Counted from the first letter of the stretch, positions 34,740 through 47,680 are shown. The stretch is 64,000 bases of DNA from Garcia nutans (GCA_947685225.1 CANTUV010000004.1:12307001-12371000); one strand, 5' to 3'. A program made the numbers and translations. The notes: generated from the letters alone by a model not told the origin.

Positions 34740-35726
34740 CATTATTTTAAGAGAAGTTGATTCTATTGGTCTTTAAATTATTTTATTCTTTCCTATTATG
34801 ATATTGTCAATTGCATTAATTAGATTGCATTGTGTGTGTTAGTTAGGACGCCTGTGTAACCTGTTGTATTATATAAGGGATACCATACTTTCACTCAAGG
34901 TATGGAGATTGAGCATGTCATAACCACTCATAGCCTTGTACCTTTTGGTATATACTTGATATGGGAGCCTCAACTTTTCAACCCAAAGACTAAAGCTCAT
35001 GTAATTGGCCTAGTTACTTTTCTTAGGATTTTACCCAAATGCTTGTTGTTTGACTATGATTGATATCTTGGTTTGAAACAAGGCCTATTTAGTTTGTTCT
35101 ATTTCTAATATGACCTAATTATATTGTAAGCTTAAAATGGTTTTATTCCTTTAAAGCCAAAAGACCAAAAAATATTTTTAGATGGTCTTTGGACATGAAA
35201 ACCTTTTAAGATGGGTCAAAATATTTTTCCATTTTATGGCCCAAACATAAAATTCAAAATTCATTTCTTAACAAACATTTTCACAATGGGCTTTGAAAAA
35301 TATTTTTCACTTCATTCAAGTTACAACTTTCCTAATTTTCTTCTTAAATGAGCTTACAGCTATTTAGGTCAACTATGGAATATCAAAAATCAATTGTGGG
35401 CCTAATTATACCAAGAACTATTAATCATAGGCTTGTTTGTGACATGAATCATTGGTTATTATTCCAAATGGGAAATATATTTATGATAAACCCTTTAATT
35501 TAGTTCTAATCCATAATATAGCATAAAAGCTATTTTTAGTTAATCCAATGGATTAAGGCTTAATTAATTTGAATTATCATGGATTGATTTCTAAGTTTGA
35601 GAATACAACAATTAGTTTAACCATTGAAAGTGAATTTTTTAAAAAAAAACAAGATGTCCCATGTTGATATTTTGTTGGCCATGTACCAAGGAAAAGAGAC
35701 TCGCCGCTCGTGTGTAAAGATATAAG
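34740..35726 (+). mobile_element. Copy F leader, family 1, plus orientation
   Basis: Starts AAGAGAAGTTGATTC and follows the leader at 51185-52154 up to ATAAG, where copy C is inserted. The sequence resumes at 47681. The primer site and LTR of copy F are missing, replaced by the family 2 LTR and ~18 bases of unmatched sequence. Confidence 0.75.
35722..35726. repeat. Target-site duplication ATAAG of copy C, left
   Basis: ATAAG directly before the copy C LTR; repeated at 47681-47685. The uninterrupted counterpart at about 52150 has a single ATAAG followed by GTTGGAAGG. Confidence 0.9.
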
Positions 35727-37888
35727 TGTGAACGAGGATTTTTTCCCCCACTCCCGGTGGAATGGTTCTTGCGACTTCGACATTGTTTAGGCTTAGGGCC
35801 TTAGAGAACATGGACCTAAGTCCAGAGAAAATGGAGTCGCCACCCAGATGGGCCGGGAAAAAGAAAGGGGTGGATGACTCGATTCCTAAGGAATCCCAAA
35901 CCCCCTAATGGGTTTGGAAAGTTGGGTACGTGTGGGGACGGTGAGAAATGGCCCAGCACTCCCACAACGTCCAGTTCATTGGAATCGGCCTCCTTTACAG
36001 GTCTTAATATTATAAAATTCTTAAATATAACAACATTATCCATATTACAACCAATAATTAAAAGAAAGCATCAATATATTAAAATTAAAGCAAGGTCCAA
36101 GCAAAACAAATAAATGCACACCCATCCGAAGATGGAAACATGTCCTTACATCACATGCCTAAATAGGACACCCACCGAAAGGTAGAAACATGTCCTTTAC
36201 ATAGGTTTTAAAATAGAAAATCAATTTAAATTACATGATATTCAACTAATGAGTTACCCACCAAGTGGAAACATACCTCTTACAACATTTGGAAATCTAA
36301 ATAAATTGATAAAAGTAAATAATCATTCATAATAAATAAATTATTCATCAAAGATATTAAATATAAATAGAAAGTAAACATACATCCATGATAAATTAAA
36401 TAAACAAAGCATTGAACTTAAATAAATTAAAGCATATAAAATAGATCAAAGCATAATCAAATATAGAATTGAATAAAGCAAATAAAAGTCCAAATTATAG
36501 CTACCGTTTCCATTTAGGATTCTTTATCTCATGTATTAAGGTTTTGGAATTTATAAAATTAGGCTACTGTGACTTTTTTATGGAATTAAAATAGATTGAG
36601 GTTTTATGTTTTAAAAGGTTGGTAAGACTCTTTGATTAAACAAATTAAGGTTTGAATGGTGACATCATGAAACTAGGGTTTTAGACACTTTAAAATACTT
36701 TTGATTCATGGTTTTAAATGGTGATTTCAAGCTTACTGTGTAAATTTAAAATATTTATGTTTTATGGTTTTCTAAGTTTTAAAGGATTAAAGTTTAGAAA
36801 AAGGTAGGGTTTAAGGTTTTAAAGGAGTTAGAGTTTACTATTTTAGGTTTGGAAATTGAATTTGGGTTTAGTGTTTTAGGATTTAGGGTTTCGGTGATGC
36901 ATGATTTTTAGGATTTGGAAAAAGCAATTTGATAATTTTATGAAGCTTTATGAATTTAAACAAACAGATTAAAGTTTTATAAATAGAAAAGATGTTTTTT
37001 AAATCTTTTTGAAAGAAACAGAACCTAGTTTAAAATTTTGAAAGAAACAGAATCAAATTTTGGTTGTGTTGAAAAATATGTTTGATTAGGGTTTTAAGAT
37101 TTTAAAGAAGTAAAAATAACAATTTTAAGCCTTTTTGGAAAATAAAACAATGAATTAGTGTTTTTAAACTTTGAACAAAGAGAATTAAGGTTTTAGGGTT
37201 TTTGAATTAAAAGACATCATTTATTAGTTTATGATACTGTGTAAAATATAAAGAAATTAGAATTTCATACCTTATTTTGTAAGTTGCACCAAAATTGCTT
37301 CTTGGATGAACAAGCTCCAAAGACAAGCATTTGCCTTTTTTTGAATTCCTTAAATCGTGTTTCTGCTACTTTAAAAATCAATTGAATTCAAGCTTTTCCT
37401 TCACGGATTTGGATTTCAACTTTTCCAAGCTACTGTTCTTTTTTTATTTTTTTTCGGCCTCCTTTTTTTGTGTTTAGTCTATATTTATAGAAGTTTTATA
37501 TCCTTCATTCCTAATTATTCATGTCATATTTATTGAATAAGAAAAGAAAACCAAAACCTAATTGTATTAGGTTTCGAAAAATTTGCGTCGGAAAAATTTC
37601 GCTGGAGAAAAAAAATTGCTGCAGAAAAACTGCCCTGGAGAAAAAATCTGCTGCAGCTGGCTGTGACAGCGCGCGTGGAACGGGCCTGTAGGCCATTTTG
37701 CTCGCAGGAAATTCCTGCGGGTGAAATGCCCACGGGCCCGGGCTGACTTTCTAAAATAAATATTAAAATTAATTAAGATACCATAAAAATTATTTTGGAC
37801 TAACTAAAATATATTGGACAACACAAAAATTATTTTGGACTAATTAAAATATATTGGACCGGACCGGGTCAAAAATTAAGGGTCTATA
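35727..37888 (-). repeat. 3' LTR of copy C (type II)
   Basis: 2,162 bases, TGTGAACGAGG to GGGTCTATA (terminal CA mutated to TA). Its partner is 45473-47680. A stretch present in the partner at about 47463-47535 is missing here near 37741. TATA box at 37482-37490 (minus). Confidence 0.9.
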
Positions 37889-37969
37889 GTTTGCCATCTG
37901 CTTGAATGATCTGAAACTTAAGTGAAAGAGAGTGAAAAGTAATAAGACTTAATTTTTGAGATGGCGATT

Positions 37970-38625
37970 TAAATTTGTTTTGGGTAATTGGACCTGAGAT
38001 TGGGTACATGGACCCGAGATCGAGTACTTGGACCCGAGATTGATTGAATTTGGGTACTTAGGCTCGGGATTGGGTTCTTTGACCCGAGATTGATTTAATT
38101 TGGGTACTTGGACCCGAGATTGGGTACTTGGACCCAAGATTGAATTTGATTTGGGTACTTGGACCCGAGATTAATTTGATTTGAGTACTTAGACTCGAGA
38201 TTGATTTGATTTGGGTACTTGGAATCGAGATTGGCTACTTGGACCTAAGATTGGGTACTTGGACCCGAGATTGAATTGATTTTTGGTACTTGGACTCGAG
38301 ATTGAGTATTTGGACACGAGATTGGGTACTTGGACCCGAGATTGGGTACTTGGACCCGAGATTGAATTGATATTAGGTACTTGGACCCGAGATTGATTTG
38401 ATTTGGATACTTGGACCCAAGATTGATTTGATTTGGGTACTTGGACCCGAGATTAGATTTAATTTGGGTACTTGGATCAAAATTGGGTACTTGGACCCGA
38501 GAATGGGTGCTTGGACCCAAGACAGAATTGAATTTGGATGCTTGGACCCGATATTGAATTGGAATTGGGTACTTGGACCCAAGATTGAATTGAATTTGGG
38601 TGCTTGGACCCGAGATTGAGTTTGG
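37970..38625 (-). repeat. Tandem array (20-31 bp unit) in copy C
   Basis: About 24 degenerate units of GGGTACTTGGACCCGAGATT with an optional GATTTGATTT-like extension. It is the inverse of 27284-27832. Confidence 0.9.
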
Positions 38626-38689
38626 CTAACCTTTTATCATTTAAGAAATCTGACTGCTCCGGTTATTCTATGCATTTTGGTATTTCACC

Positions 38690-39015
38690 CTCAAAATGGA
38701 TCTTCATCCTTTGAGATCGGGTCTTCATCCTTAAAAATGAATCTTCATCTTTTGACATCGGGTATTTACCCTTGAAAAATGGATCTTCATCCTTTGAGAT
38801 CGATTCTTCACCTTTGCAAATGGATCTTCATCCTTTAAAATCAGGTCTTCACCCTTTCAAATGGACCTTCATCCTTGGAGATCAGGTCTTCACCGTTGAA
38901 AATATGGATCTTCATCCTTTGAGATCGGGTCTTCACCCTTGTAAGTGGGAAGATCAGGTCTTCACCCTTGAAAATATGGATCTTCATCCTTTGAGATCTG
39001 GTCTTCACCCTGGCT
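38690..39015 (-). repeat. Tandem array (~41-bp unit) in copy C
   Basis: About eight units of GATCTTCATCCTTTGAGATC plus GGGTCTTCACCCTTGAAAAT. It is the inverse of 26126-27212 but contains only that array's first variant. Confidence 0.9.
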
Positions 39016-41639
39016 TCAGTTCTTTTAGCTGGATTGATCTTTTGTCTTTTGCCTCTTCATTCTTTTGAGAATTCTAATTTTCTCTCTTTTTTTTATTCCA
39101 TTCTTTTTATTCTTCCATTGCACTTTTGCAAAAAATTTAGCCCTTTTTATCTAGCCTTCGTATCCTCTCCTTGCCCCCTGCGTGGTGAGATATTTGCAAG
39201 TGAGTTTGAAAATGTTTTATATATAAACTCAAAAAATTGAAAAGGAGAAACTTTGCCCCCTGTGTAGGCTCAAACCCATGATTTTTTATGCGAACTCTAA
39301 TTGATGTTGTTGTTGTCTAGTTCTTCGCACAAGCACGTATTTCTTCTCTTTGTAAGATTACTGGAGCTTTCTCAAGCAATGGGCTTTCTATGCCCCCCTG
39401 ATTTGATTTTGATTCTTTACTTTGCAGGGTGTTTGCTAATCATTTTGCCAAAGAATAGACAAGAAAGTGTGATGTGTTATACTCATGTATGCATGATATG
39501 CATGATTGATACTTACAGTGGTTTTATTGACTCATAGACTGAGGTGATCGGCAGAAATGTTCTTATTGGTTCCTTTCAGATGCTCGTTCAGGTCTTGCAT
39601 TGGAATGACAGACTGCTTCACATTTATGGCTTCTATCTTCAAGATGTTAAAAATATGAATAGTGGAGACCCTAAGCAGTAGAGTTAGGGATGCATCCATT
39701 TCAAACTATATTTCAGCATGTCGGTTGGTAGTTTCTTCATAACTTTGTCAATAATAATTTCCTTTGCCCCATGTGTCCTTTGGAGGTTCGACAGTTCAAT
39801 ATACTCCCCTTAGCTTGAAGGCTTTGTATGACAAAACATTATTTTTTTTATTTTTTTCTGAATTTTGATTTTGAAATCAAATGTTGGATTTGCCAAATTA
39901 ATGTCAATGTACCTCAGGACTTGATTTTTCCAAATTAACATATCTATAACATGACAACCCTAGTTACTGTACTAAACTCGGGAATCATTTCTATTTAAGA
40001 AAGAATTGTTGCACTTCAGATAGGCACATACACATTACTTGGCCAAAGCTCTCATTTGAGTTTAAATATTGTCTATCTCATATGCATGCTCATCCAACAC
40101 TAATAGACTCTTCCTGCCAAGAGAGATCAATAGGTATTTGATAGGCTTCAAATAGGGTCTATGAGGGACATGGGTTAAATAATGGCCATTTTGAGATAGG
40201 AGCTGATGTGACACAATGGACAAACCCTCACACTACAAATTTCTTGTTTGAACTTTAGGCAATTGGGAGCAATCTTGCTAGTCTCTAAATTCTTTCTGTC
40301 TTCTTGGTATTAATCTGGATCTTGATTAGGACAATCTTTGCCCTTGCAAAAAGTTTAAGACCCAAATTCGTTTCTTTTCTTCTTTTCCCTTTTCTTTATT
40401 TCTCTTACTCTTCCCTTTTCTTTCTCTTTATTTTCCTTACTCTTTCCTTCCTTTGAGCATTTTATCATTTTGTCTTTCTTCCTTGTAGGACTGTCAAGTA
40501 CAGAACTTTTAAGAATTGGATGGTCTTCATCCTTTTTCATTGAATCTTTAATTGGGTTGGACCAATTCAAGTCAAACCGTCCTTATAAACCAAATGGAAG
40601 CCTTTTGTTGTCTTAGGTAAAAGAGAACTCAGTTGGCTTTTTGAACCATTTTGGGTTTTCTTTTCTTTTTCTTTTTCTTCTTTTTTTTCTCTTTTCTTTC
40701 TCTTTTTTCTTTTCTTCTTCTTTTTTTTGCTCTCATTTCTCTTATTTTCTTTTGTTCTCTTTTTTTTGTTGGTTTTGTTTTTTTTTTTGTTTTGTTTGGT
40801 TCTAGCTCTAAAAGAGTCATCTTGTTTGTACTAACTTAGGCTTCCAATAATGGATAAGTGGAGTAACATAAATATTCTTTAATAGGGATAAATCATTTGT
40901 TACTCTAATGTTGTTTTGATATATTGGAGATATTAAGGGAACTTCAACTACCCTTATGGTCTTGAAAACTTCAACTATCCTTATGGTCTTGAAAACATCA
41001 ACTATCTTCATGGTCTTGAGAACTTCAACTATCTTTATAACCTTGACTAATCATTGCTTTCTTTTGATCTTCTTGCCTCTTCATCTTAGTGATCATAAGA
41101 CTTGTCAAAAGTATCACAACAGCTCAGGGCAGGTTGTTGGGGTTATATGCCAATGAAAAGAAAGCTAAAATTTTATGAAGGCTCAAAGAGATAACTAGGG
41201 ATTGATATTTAATTGGGTGGATACTAGTTGTTGGCTAACCAAACAATGCCTAGATCATTTCTCCCTTAAATAAGTAGAGTTCAATTTCGCTTCGAAAGTT
41301 TTTCAAAGCATGTTCTAAGACTGACTAGGACCTAGACAAAGATAATTATGCAGGAGCCCTCTCTAAGTAAGCATACACAACTCAATGCTATAGAGCAATT
41401 CCCTCACCTAGTAAAGTCATTCAAGTCATGATGCATAAATATATTAATTCATGAATTATCAAGCTAGATTCCTCATTGGTTGAGCACCAAAATGAACAAA
41501 GAACAACAAAATTTTTGATAAAAGTAATTTATTCAAACAAATTTAAATTGGAAAAACACGATTGTTCCAGTTTAAATATTGAAGAAAGTAAAATTGAAAA
41601 GCAATATTCAAGGTAAGGAAAGCTCGTTTAGTTGGAGTC
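39016..41639 (-). other. Non-coding internal region of copy C
   Basis: No credible gene. It has polypyrimidine tracts (plus strand) at 40370-40460 and 40650-40800 and a 27-bp repeat at 40944-41047. In autonomous relatives pol would lie on this side of gag. Confidence 0.65.
40944..41047. repeat. 27-bp tandem repeat, four units
   Basis: Units of TCAACTATCCTTATGGTCTT plus GAAAACT. Copy A has two units (about 4825-4875) and copy B one (about 17712). The short frames it creates are not taken as genes. Confidence 0.85.
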
Positions 41640-42718
41640 GAAGATGCTTCATTTATTTAGACATCTCAAGGATTTTTTCCATCATCAAGGATCATTGCTT
41701 CATCATCCACAATTAGTCCAAGCTTACTTAGTAGCATATCATCTTTAGCAGCTTCTCTATCCATATCATGACAAGGTGACAAGATAAAACTCTTCATGAA
41801 GGTTGTAAGCGATGATGCCCTTCCAAATTTAGGCTGAGGATTAGTCTTAGTGTTGGGCTTATCAGGCTCAGGCAGCTTTCCACTGTCAATCAAATTTTGG
41901 ATTTCATGCCTTAATCAAAAATATTTATCTGTCTCATGCCCTTGCATTTGATGGAATTGATAGAAGACCTTGGCATCAAAATTTGGCAGTAGAGGCTTAT
42001 GTAGAGGCTGAGGTGCCAATGGTTGTAGCAAATCCATTTTCAATAGATTTTCTAACATCTTTGACTAAGGCTCCCTTAAGTCTGAAAATTTAGGCTTCTT
42101 TGTTGGCTTAGTTGTTGCATCTTTCTCAACACCTCCTCTTTCCCTTTGATTTTGCCCACTAGGGTGATAGCCGCTCTTATTGCTCCACTTAGATAGCACA
42201 TGGTTCTGTTGGTCTTGTAGAATAGGGATTGATCTCTCATTTTTCATTTGATCTCTATCAGTAGACATGTTCCTTGTTAATATTGCATTTTCCTTCTCTC
42301 ATATGTCAATGGGAGATGCCTCATTAGCATTGTTGATGATCTCTAGAATTTGAATCAACTGGGTCCTCATAATTTCAACCAATTGATCTCGTAGCTCGGC
42401 CATCCTAGCTTTGACAACTTCATCAACTATGTCCCTTAGCTAGTTTGCATCCATCCTCAAAATGTTGTAGGTGGTGTCATTGTATGCTCTCGAATTGCTG
42501 CACTTCAGGTCTATGAGCCAAAAAGGATCAATGATATGAGATGCAAATGTATGTATGCATGTATGCACAAACAATAAACAAAACAAGGACAAATAGGATG
42601 TTCCTTCCAACCTTATAACATCCACACACGAATGGTGAGTATCTTTTCCTAGATATATGGTTAACAAAATACCAACATGGGGTATCTTGCTTTCGAATAA
42701 TTCCCTCGGATGTTTCAA
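41640..42718 (-). pseudogene. gag: gag pseudogene of copy C (short type, capsid core absent)
   Basis: Minus-strand Gag remnant. The N-terminal part (42718-42440) includes FVHTCIHTFASHIIDPFW. A helix region follows (about 42430-42330, VKARMAELRDQLVEIMRTQL), homologous to RMVDDALNAKMKEIKEALAE of copy E. The YNGTKNP...FIQQYGYN capsid segment is missing. Next come HVLSKWSNKSGYHPSGQNQR (about 42195) and the C-terminal region. In the knuckle (FYQFHQMQGHETDKYF) both Cys are replaced. The tail has DMLLSKLGLIVDDEAMILDD. At least four stops interrupt it. The copy may have moved using proteins supplied by another element. Confidence 0.75.
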
Positions 42719-43329
42719 CTAATAGTTATATTTTCGAAAATGGAAATCAATCCATGGTAACTCCCATTAATTAGGTTTTAATCCATTCAACCAACTAAAG
42801 TAGCTTTTATGCTATATTGGATTAAAACTAAATTAAGAGGTTTATTATAGATAGATTTCTCACTTGAAAAAGTAACTAATGATTCATGCCAAAAACAAGC
42901 CCATGGTTAATTTATTCTTAGTGTAAATTAGGCCCACAATTGATTTTTGGTATTTCATAATTGACCTAAATATTTTTGCAAGCTCTTTGTATGAAACAAT
43001 TGGGTGAAAATAGTTTTGTTTCTAAGCCCATTGTAAAAGATTTTAGAAAAATGGATTTTGGGCTTAGTATTTGGGCCATGAGCAAAAGAATTTTTGATTT
43101 GTTTTTAGAAAAGTCTTATGTCCAAAGTCCATCTTGAAAAGTTTTGATAATAGCTTCGGTCTTTTGGAATTTAAAGAAAAACTTTATTTTGAGCTTACAA
43201 TATACTTAGGTCATATTAAAAAAAGAACAAACCAAATAAGCCATGATTTAAGCCAAGATAAATTAACCATAGTCAAACAACATGCATTCGGGGTAAAACC
43301 TAAGGAAAGTAACTAGGCCAATTACATGA
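42719..43329 (-). other. 5' leader of copy C, inner part
   Basis: Homologous to the other leaders. It continues at 45207-45454 on the far side of the solo LTR. No gene is seen. Confidence 0.6.
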
Positions 43330-43334
43330 GCTTT
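43330..43334. repeat. Target-site duplication GCTTT, left copy
   Basis: GCTTT precedes the solo LTR and is repeated at 45202-45206. The leader reads continuously (ATGAGCTTTAGTCTTTGGG) when the LTR is removed, as in copy B near 23161. Confidence 0.9.
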
Positions 43335-45201
43335 TGTAACATCCCAAATCCCAGATTGGTAAGAAATAGACATAACCTATAACTTGAGCTCGAATTTCAT
43401 CCAAGTTAATGACAAAATTAGAGAGTCTCAAAAAATACTTAATTGTTTATTTGTGTCTTAGCTAGATTTATAACTTGAAATTATTTAATTTAGAGTTGTA
43501 CAAAATAAGATATGATGGATTTAGTAGACAATGTGCAAGCTGCCTCAGGACAGCATAGTAGGCTTGAATTCGAAGGACCATCAAAATTCAGATATAACTC
43601 ATTTCGACCTGAAATTTTGACACAATGTAGCCCCGGATGTCTAGCTTCAGTGGGAATAAGAATTACTTAATTTGGAGTTGTGAGTAAAACGATATTAATA
43701 AAGAAAGACAGCAAGGTCAGGAAGGGATATCAAAAGGACCTAAGTGAAAATTTCTCAAAAGTTAGGGGTAACTATGTAAACTTAAAAATTAAGAGTCGGA
43801 AGTTCTTAATAGTGCCCATATCCGACCCTGGAAGAATATTCTAGAGATTAATCGGGTCACAACGACGTGTAACGGTTTTTCTAGAAAATGTCCCGTTAAA
43901 GAAAAACGAAGACATTTTGACTAGGGGCATTTTGGTCATTAGCAATTAAAGTTATACATGAATTTAAAGTAGGAAATAAAAAAAATGAGTACATAGAGGA
44001 TGACGAGGGGTGATATATGAAACGATCGTCAGTAGAAATGGAGCCGGAAGAAAACCCGAGCAAGGAAAGGACCTAAAGGGAATTTTGTAAAAAGTTGAGG
44101 GCTTATCGATAATTTTTCAAAATGACTTGGAAACCTAAAATAGACCTTATAAATAGAAAGTAGAGGTCGAGAGGATCAAAACTATATGTAGTATGACTCG
44201 TGGAACTGTACGGTTTAAAAGATATGATCGATTAATCGCCAGAACGTAATGTGGGCCCGGTTTCGTGTCGGGACCGTATGGGTAACACGGGACAACTTTA
44301 GGGTATCCAATGAGAAGAGGGACAAGTGGGAAGAAGTAATGGGAAAGAAAACTATAAAAAATCTCTTGTTGACCAATCAAAAGTAACCATTTAGCATGAG
44401 TATTAAATGAAGAAAGAGAAAGGTGGACAAGTGGTCTTAAAGGATTTATCCAACACATAAGGTTATCATCATTTCCCTTATATATATATATATTATGAAA
44501 TGAAGAACCAATTTCTCTCTTTTCCACTTACAAATTTCGGCCACAATAGGAAATACCAAAGGACTTCCAAGTTTTTTTCCAAGTTTGATTTTCAAGGTAA
44601 GTTTTAAGGTTTTCAAGTAAGTAGACTTTAATTTTAGTATTAATTTTAGGTAGTTATATATTTATTGGAAGATTGGAGATTAGAATCTTTATGTGGAATT
44701 GGAAAAATATTAAGTAAGTGATGAGATTAATTGATTAAATGGAAGAATAAAGATGTATAAAGATTAATAAGGTTGGATTAGGGTTTCGGTTGGAAAAGAA
44801 ATGGAGAATAACTTATTATTTTAAATTTCTAAGGTTTATGTTGTATCTTGAATTTATTGAAGGAGAAATAAAGAATTAAGGAAGGAGAAGAAGGAAAAGC
44901 TAAGAGGAATTAAAGAAATAAGGTTTGGTACTTTACCTTTGAATAATTACTTTTGATTTGGTGCTTTACCATAAAAGAAATTCTATTTGCTTACAAACTT
45001 TGGTTTATGGAAGTTTTGAAATTGATGTTTAAATATATTGATTGAGTTTAAATTAAATATTTGAGTTATGTTCTTGTTTTCTTATGGCAAAATTTCTGTA
45101 AAAATCGGAACTAAAATTTGACGAAGTAAATTGGTAGCAACGTTAGGATAGTGTGGCACCTCTACTCGGCTTACACATGTAGGTTGGGAAGGGGTGTTAC
45201 A
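43335..45201 (+). mobile_element. Solo LTR of a third family inserted into copy C
   Basis: 1,867 bases, TGTAACATCCC to GGGGTGTTACA, with a perfect 5-bp duplication GCTTT. Its body is unlike the family 2 LTRs though the termini are related, so it is probably another gypsy/chromovirus family. A TATATATATATAT run at about 44480-44493 may be its TATA box. The 126-residue minus frame inside it (44147-44527) is not taken as a gene. Confidence 0.85.
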
Positions 45202-45206
45202 GCTTT
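45202..45206. repeat. Target-site duplication GCTTT, right copy
   Basis: Matches 43330-43334. Confidence 0.9.
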
Positions 45207-45454
45207 AGTCTTTGGGTAAAAAGGCTTAGGTTCCTATAGCAAGTATATACCAAATGGTACGAGGCTATGAGCGGTTATGCCATGCTCGATCTCCATACCT
45301 TGAATGAAAGTATGGTATCCCTCACATAACACAACATGGGTAACACAGGCATCCTAACTCACGCACATGATGCAATCTAAGATGATGCAATGGATAATAT
45401 CATTATAAGAAAGAATAGAATAATATAAAGACCAATGGAATCAACTTCTCTTGT

Positions 45455-45471
45455 CCCCAGTGGAGTCACCA
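45455..45471 (-). promoter_or_regulatory. Primer-binding site of copy C
   Basis: Minus strand TGGTGACTCCACTGGGG, one base from the LTR. One base differs from 51164-51180. Confidence 0.8.
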
Positions 45472-45472
45472 C

Positions 45473-47680
45473 TGTGTGCCGGGATTTTTGCCCCCACTCC
45501 CGGTGGAATGGTTCTTGCAACTTCGGTACTGTTTAGGCTCGGGGCCTTAGAGAACACAGACCTAAGTCCTGAGAAAATGGAGTTGCCACCCGGACAGGCT
45601 GGGAAAAAGAAAGGGGTGGATGACTCGATTCCTAAGGAATCTCCAACCCCCTAATGGGTTTGGAAAGTGGGTACGTGGGGGGAAGGTGAGAAATGGCCCA
45701 GCACCCCCACAACGCCCGGTTCATTGGAACTGGTCTCCTTTACAGGTCTTAATATTATAAAATTCTTAAATATAACAACATTATCCATATTACACACAAT
45801 AATTAAAAGAAAGCATTAATATATTAAAATTAGAGCAAGGTCCAAGCAAAACAAATAAATGGATACCCATCCGAAGATGGAAACATGTCCTTACATCACG
45901 TGCCAAAATAGGACACCCACCAAAAGGTAGAAACATGTCCTTTACATAGGTTCTAAAATCGAAAAGCAATTTAAATTACATGATATTCAACTAATGAGGT
46001 ACCCACCAAGTGGAAACATACCTCTTACAACATTTGGAAATCTAAATAAATTGATAAAAGTAAATAATCATTCATAATAAATAAATCATTCATCAAAGAT
46101 ATTAAATATCAATAGAAAGTAAACATCCATCCATGATAAATTAAATAAACCAAGCATTGAACTTAAATAAATTAAAGCATATAAAATAAATCAAAGCATA
46201 ATCAAATATAGAATTGAATAAAGAAAATAAAATTCCAAATTATAGCTACCGTTTCCATTTAGGATTCTTTATCTCATGTGTTAAGGTTTTGGAATTCATA
46301 AAATTAGGCTATTCTGACTTTTTTATGGAATTAAAATAGATTGAGGTTTTATGTTTTAAAAGGTTGGTAAGACTCTTTGATTAAACAAATTAAGGTTTGA
46401 ATGGTGACATCATGAAACTAGGATTTTAGACACTTTAAAATACTTTTGATTCATGGTTTTAAATGGTGATTTCAAGCTTACTGTGTAAATTTAAAATATT
46501 TATGGTTTATGGTTTTTTAAGTTTTAAAGGATTAAAGTTTAGAAAAAGGTAGGGTTTAAGGTTTTATTGGAGTTAGAGTTTACTATTTTAGGTTTGGAAA
46601 TTGAATTTGGGTTTAGTGTTTTAGGATTTAGGGTTTTGGTGATGCATGATTTTTAGGATTTGGAAAAAGCAATTTGATAATTTTATAAAGTTTTATGAAT
46701 TTAAACAAACGGATTAAAGTTTTTATAAATAGAAAAGATGTTTTTTAAAGCTTTTTGAAAGAAACAGAACCTAGTTTAAAATTTTTAAAGAAATAGAATC
46801 AAATTTTGGTTTTGTTGAAAAATATGTTTGATTAGGGTTTTATGATTTTAAAGAAGTAAAAATAACAAGCCTTTTTGCAAAATAAAACAATGAATTAGTG
46901 TTTTTAAACTTTGAACCAAGGGAATTAAGGTTTTAGGGTTTTTGAATTAAAAGACATCATTTATTAGTTTATGATACTGTGTAAAATATAAAGAAATTAG
47001 AATTTCATACCTTATTTTGTAAGTTGCACCAAAATTGCTTCTTGGATGAACAAGCTCCAAAGACAAGCCTTTTTGCCTTTTTTTGAATCCCTTAAATCAT
47101 GTTTCTGCTACTTTAAAAATCAATTGAATTCAAGCTTTTCCTTCACGGATTTGGATTTCAACTTTTCCAAGCTACTATTTTTTTTTTCGGCCTCCTTTTT
47201 TTGTGTTTTGTCCATATTTATAGAAGTTTTATATCCTTCATTCCTAATTATTCACGGCATCTTTATTGAATAAGAAAAGGAAACCAAAACCTAATTGTAT
47301 TAGGTTTCGGAAAATTTGCATCTGAAAAATTTCGCTGATGAAAAAAAACTGCTGCGGAAAAACTGCGCTGGCAAAAAAATCTGTAGCAGCTGGCTGCGGC
47401 AGCGTGCGTGGAATGGGCTCATAGGCCATTTCGCCAGCAGGAAATTTCTGCGGGCGAAATTCCCCACGATTTTTTCGTCGTAGATTTTTTTTTGTTATTT
47501 TTTTTATTATTTTTGAATTTTTATTCATTTTACCATTTTTTACTAAAATAAATATTAAAATTAATTAAGATACCATAAAAATTATTTTGGACTAACTAAA
47601 ATATATTGGATAACGCAAAAATTATTTTGGACTAGTTAAAATATAATGGACCGGACCGGGTCAAAAATTAAGGGTCTACA
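45473..47680 (-). repeat. 5' LTR of copy C (type II)
   Basis: 2,208 bases, TGTGTGCCGGG to AAGGGTCTACA, followed by ATAAG. TATA box at 47215-47223 (minus). It matches 35727-37888 closely along its length. Confidence 0.9.

Larger units (their letters stand above)
35727..47680 (-). mobile_element. Copy C: complete family 1 gag-only element with target duplication
   Basis: 11,954 bases bounded by two similar LTRs and by ATAAG on both sides. Removing the nested solo LTR leaves about 10.1 kb. Order on the minus strand: 5' LTR (45473-47680), primer site (45455-45471), leader, decayed short-type gag (41640-42718), non-coding internal DNA (39016-41639), two tandem arrays (38690-39015, 37970-38625), degenerate polypurine tract and 3' LTR (35727-37888). 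No pol gene or remnant is seen. By eye the LTRs are very similar apart from a deletion near 37741, so this is one of the younger insertions. Confidence 0.9.

Noticed and set aside
37970..38625. Regularly spaced direct repeats resembling a CRISPR array
   Set aside because: Units are degenerate, spacers are also repetitive, no cas genes exist and the DNA is plant nuclear.
44147..44527. 126-residue minus-strand frame
   Set aside because: It lies wholly within the solo LTR 43335-45201, antisense to it, and shows no recognisable domain.
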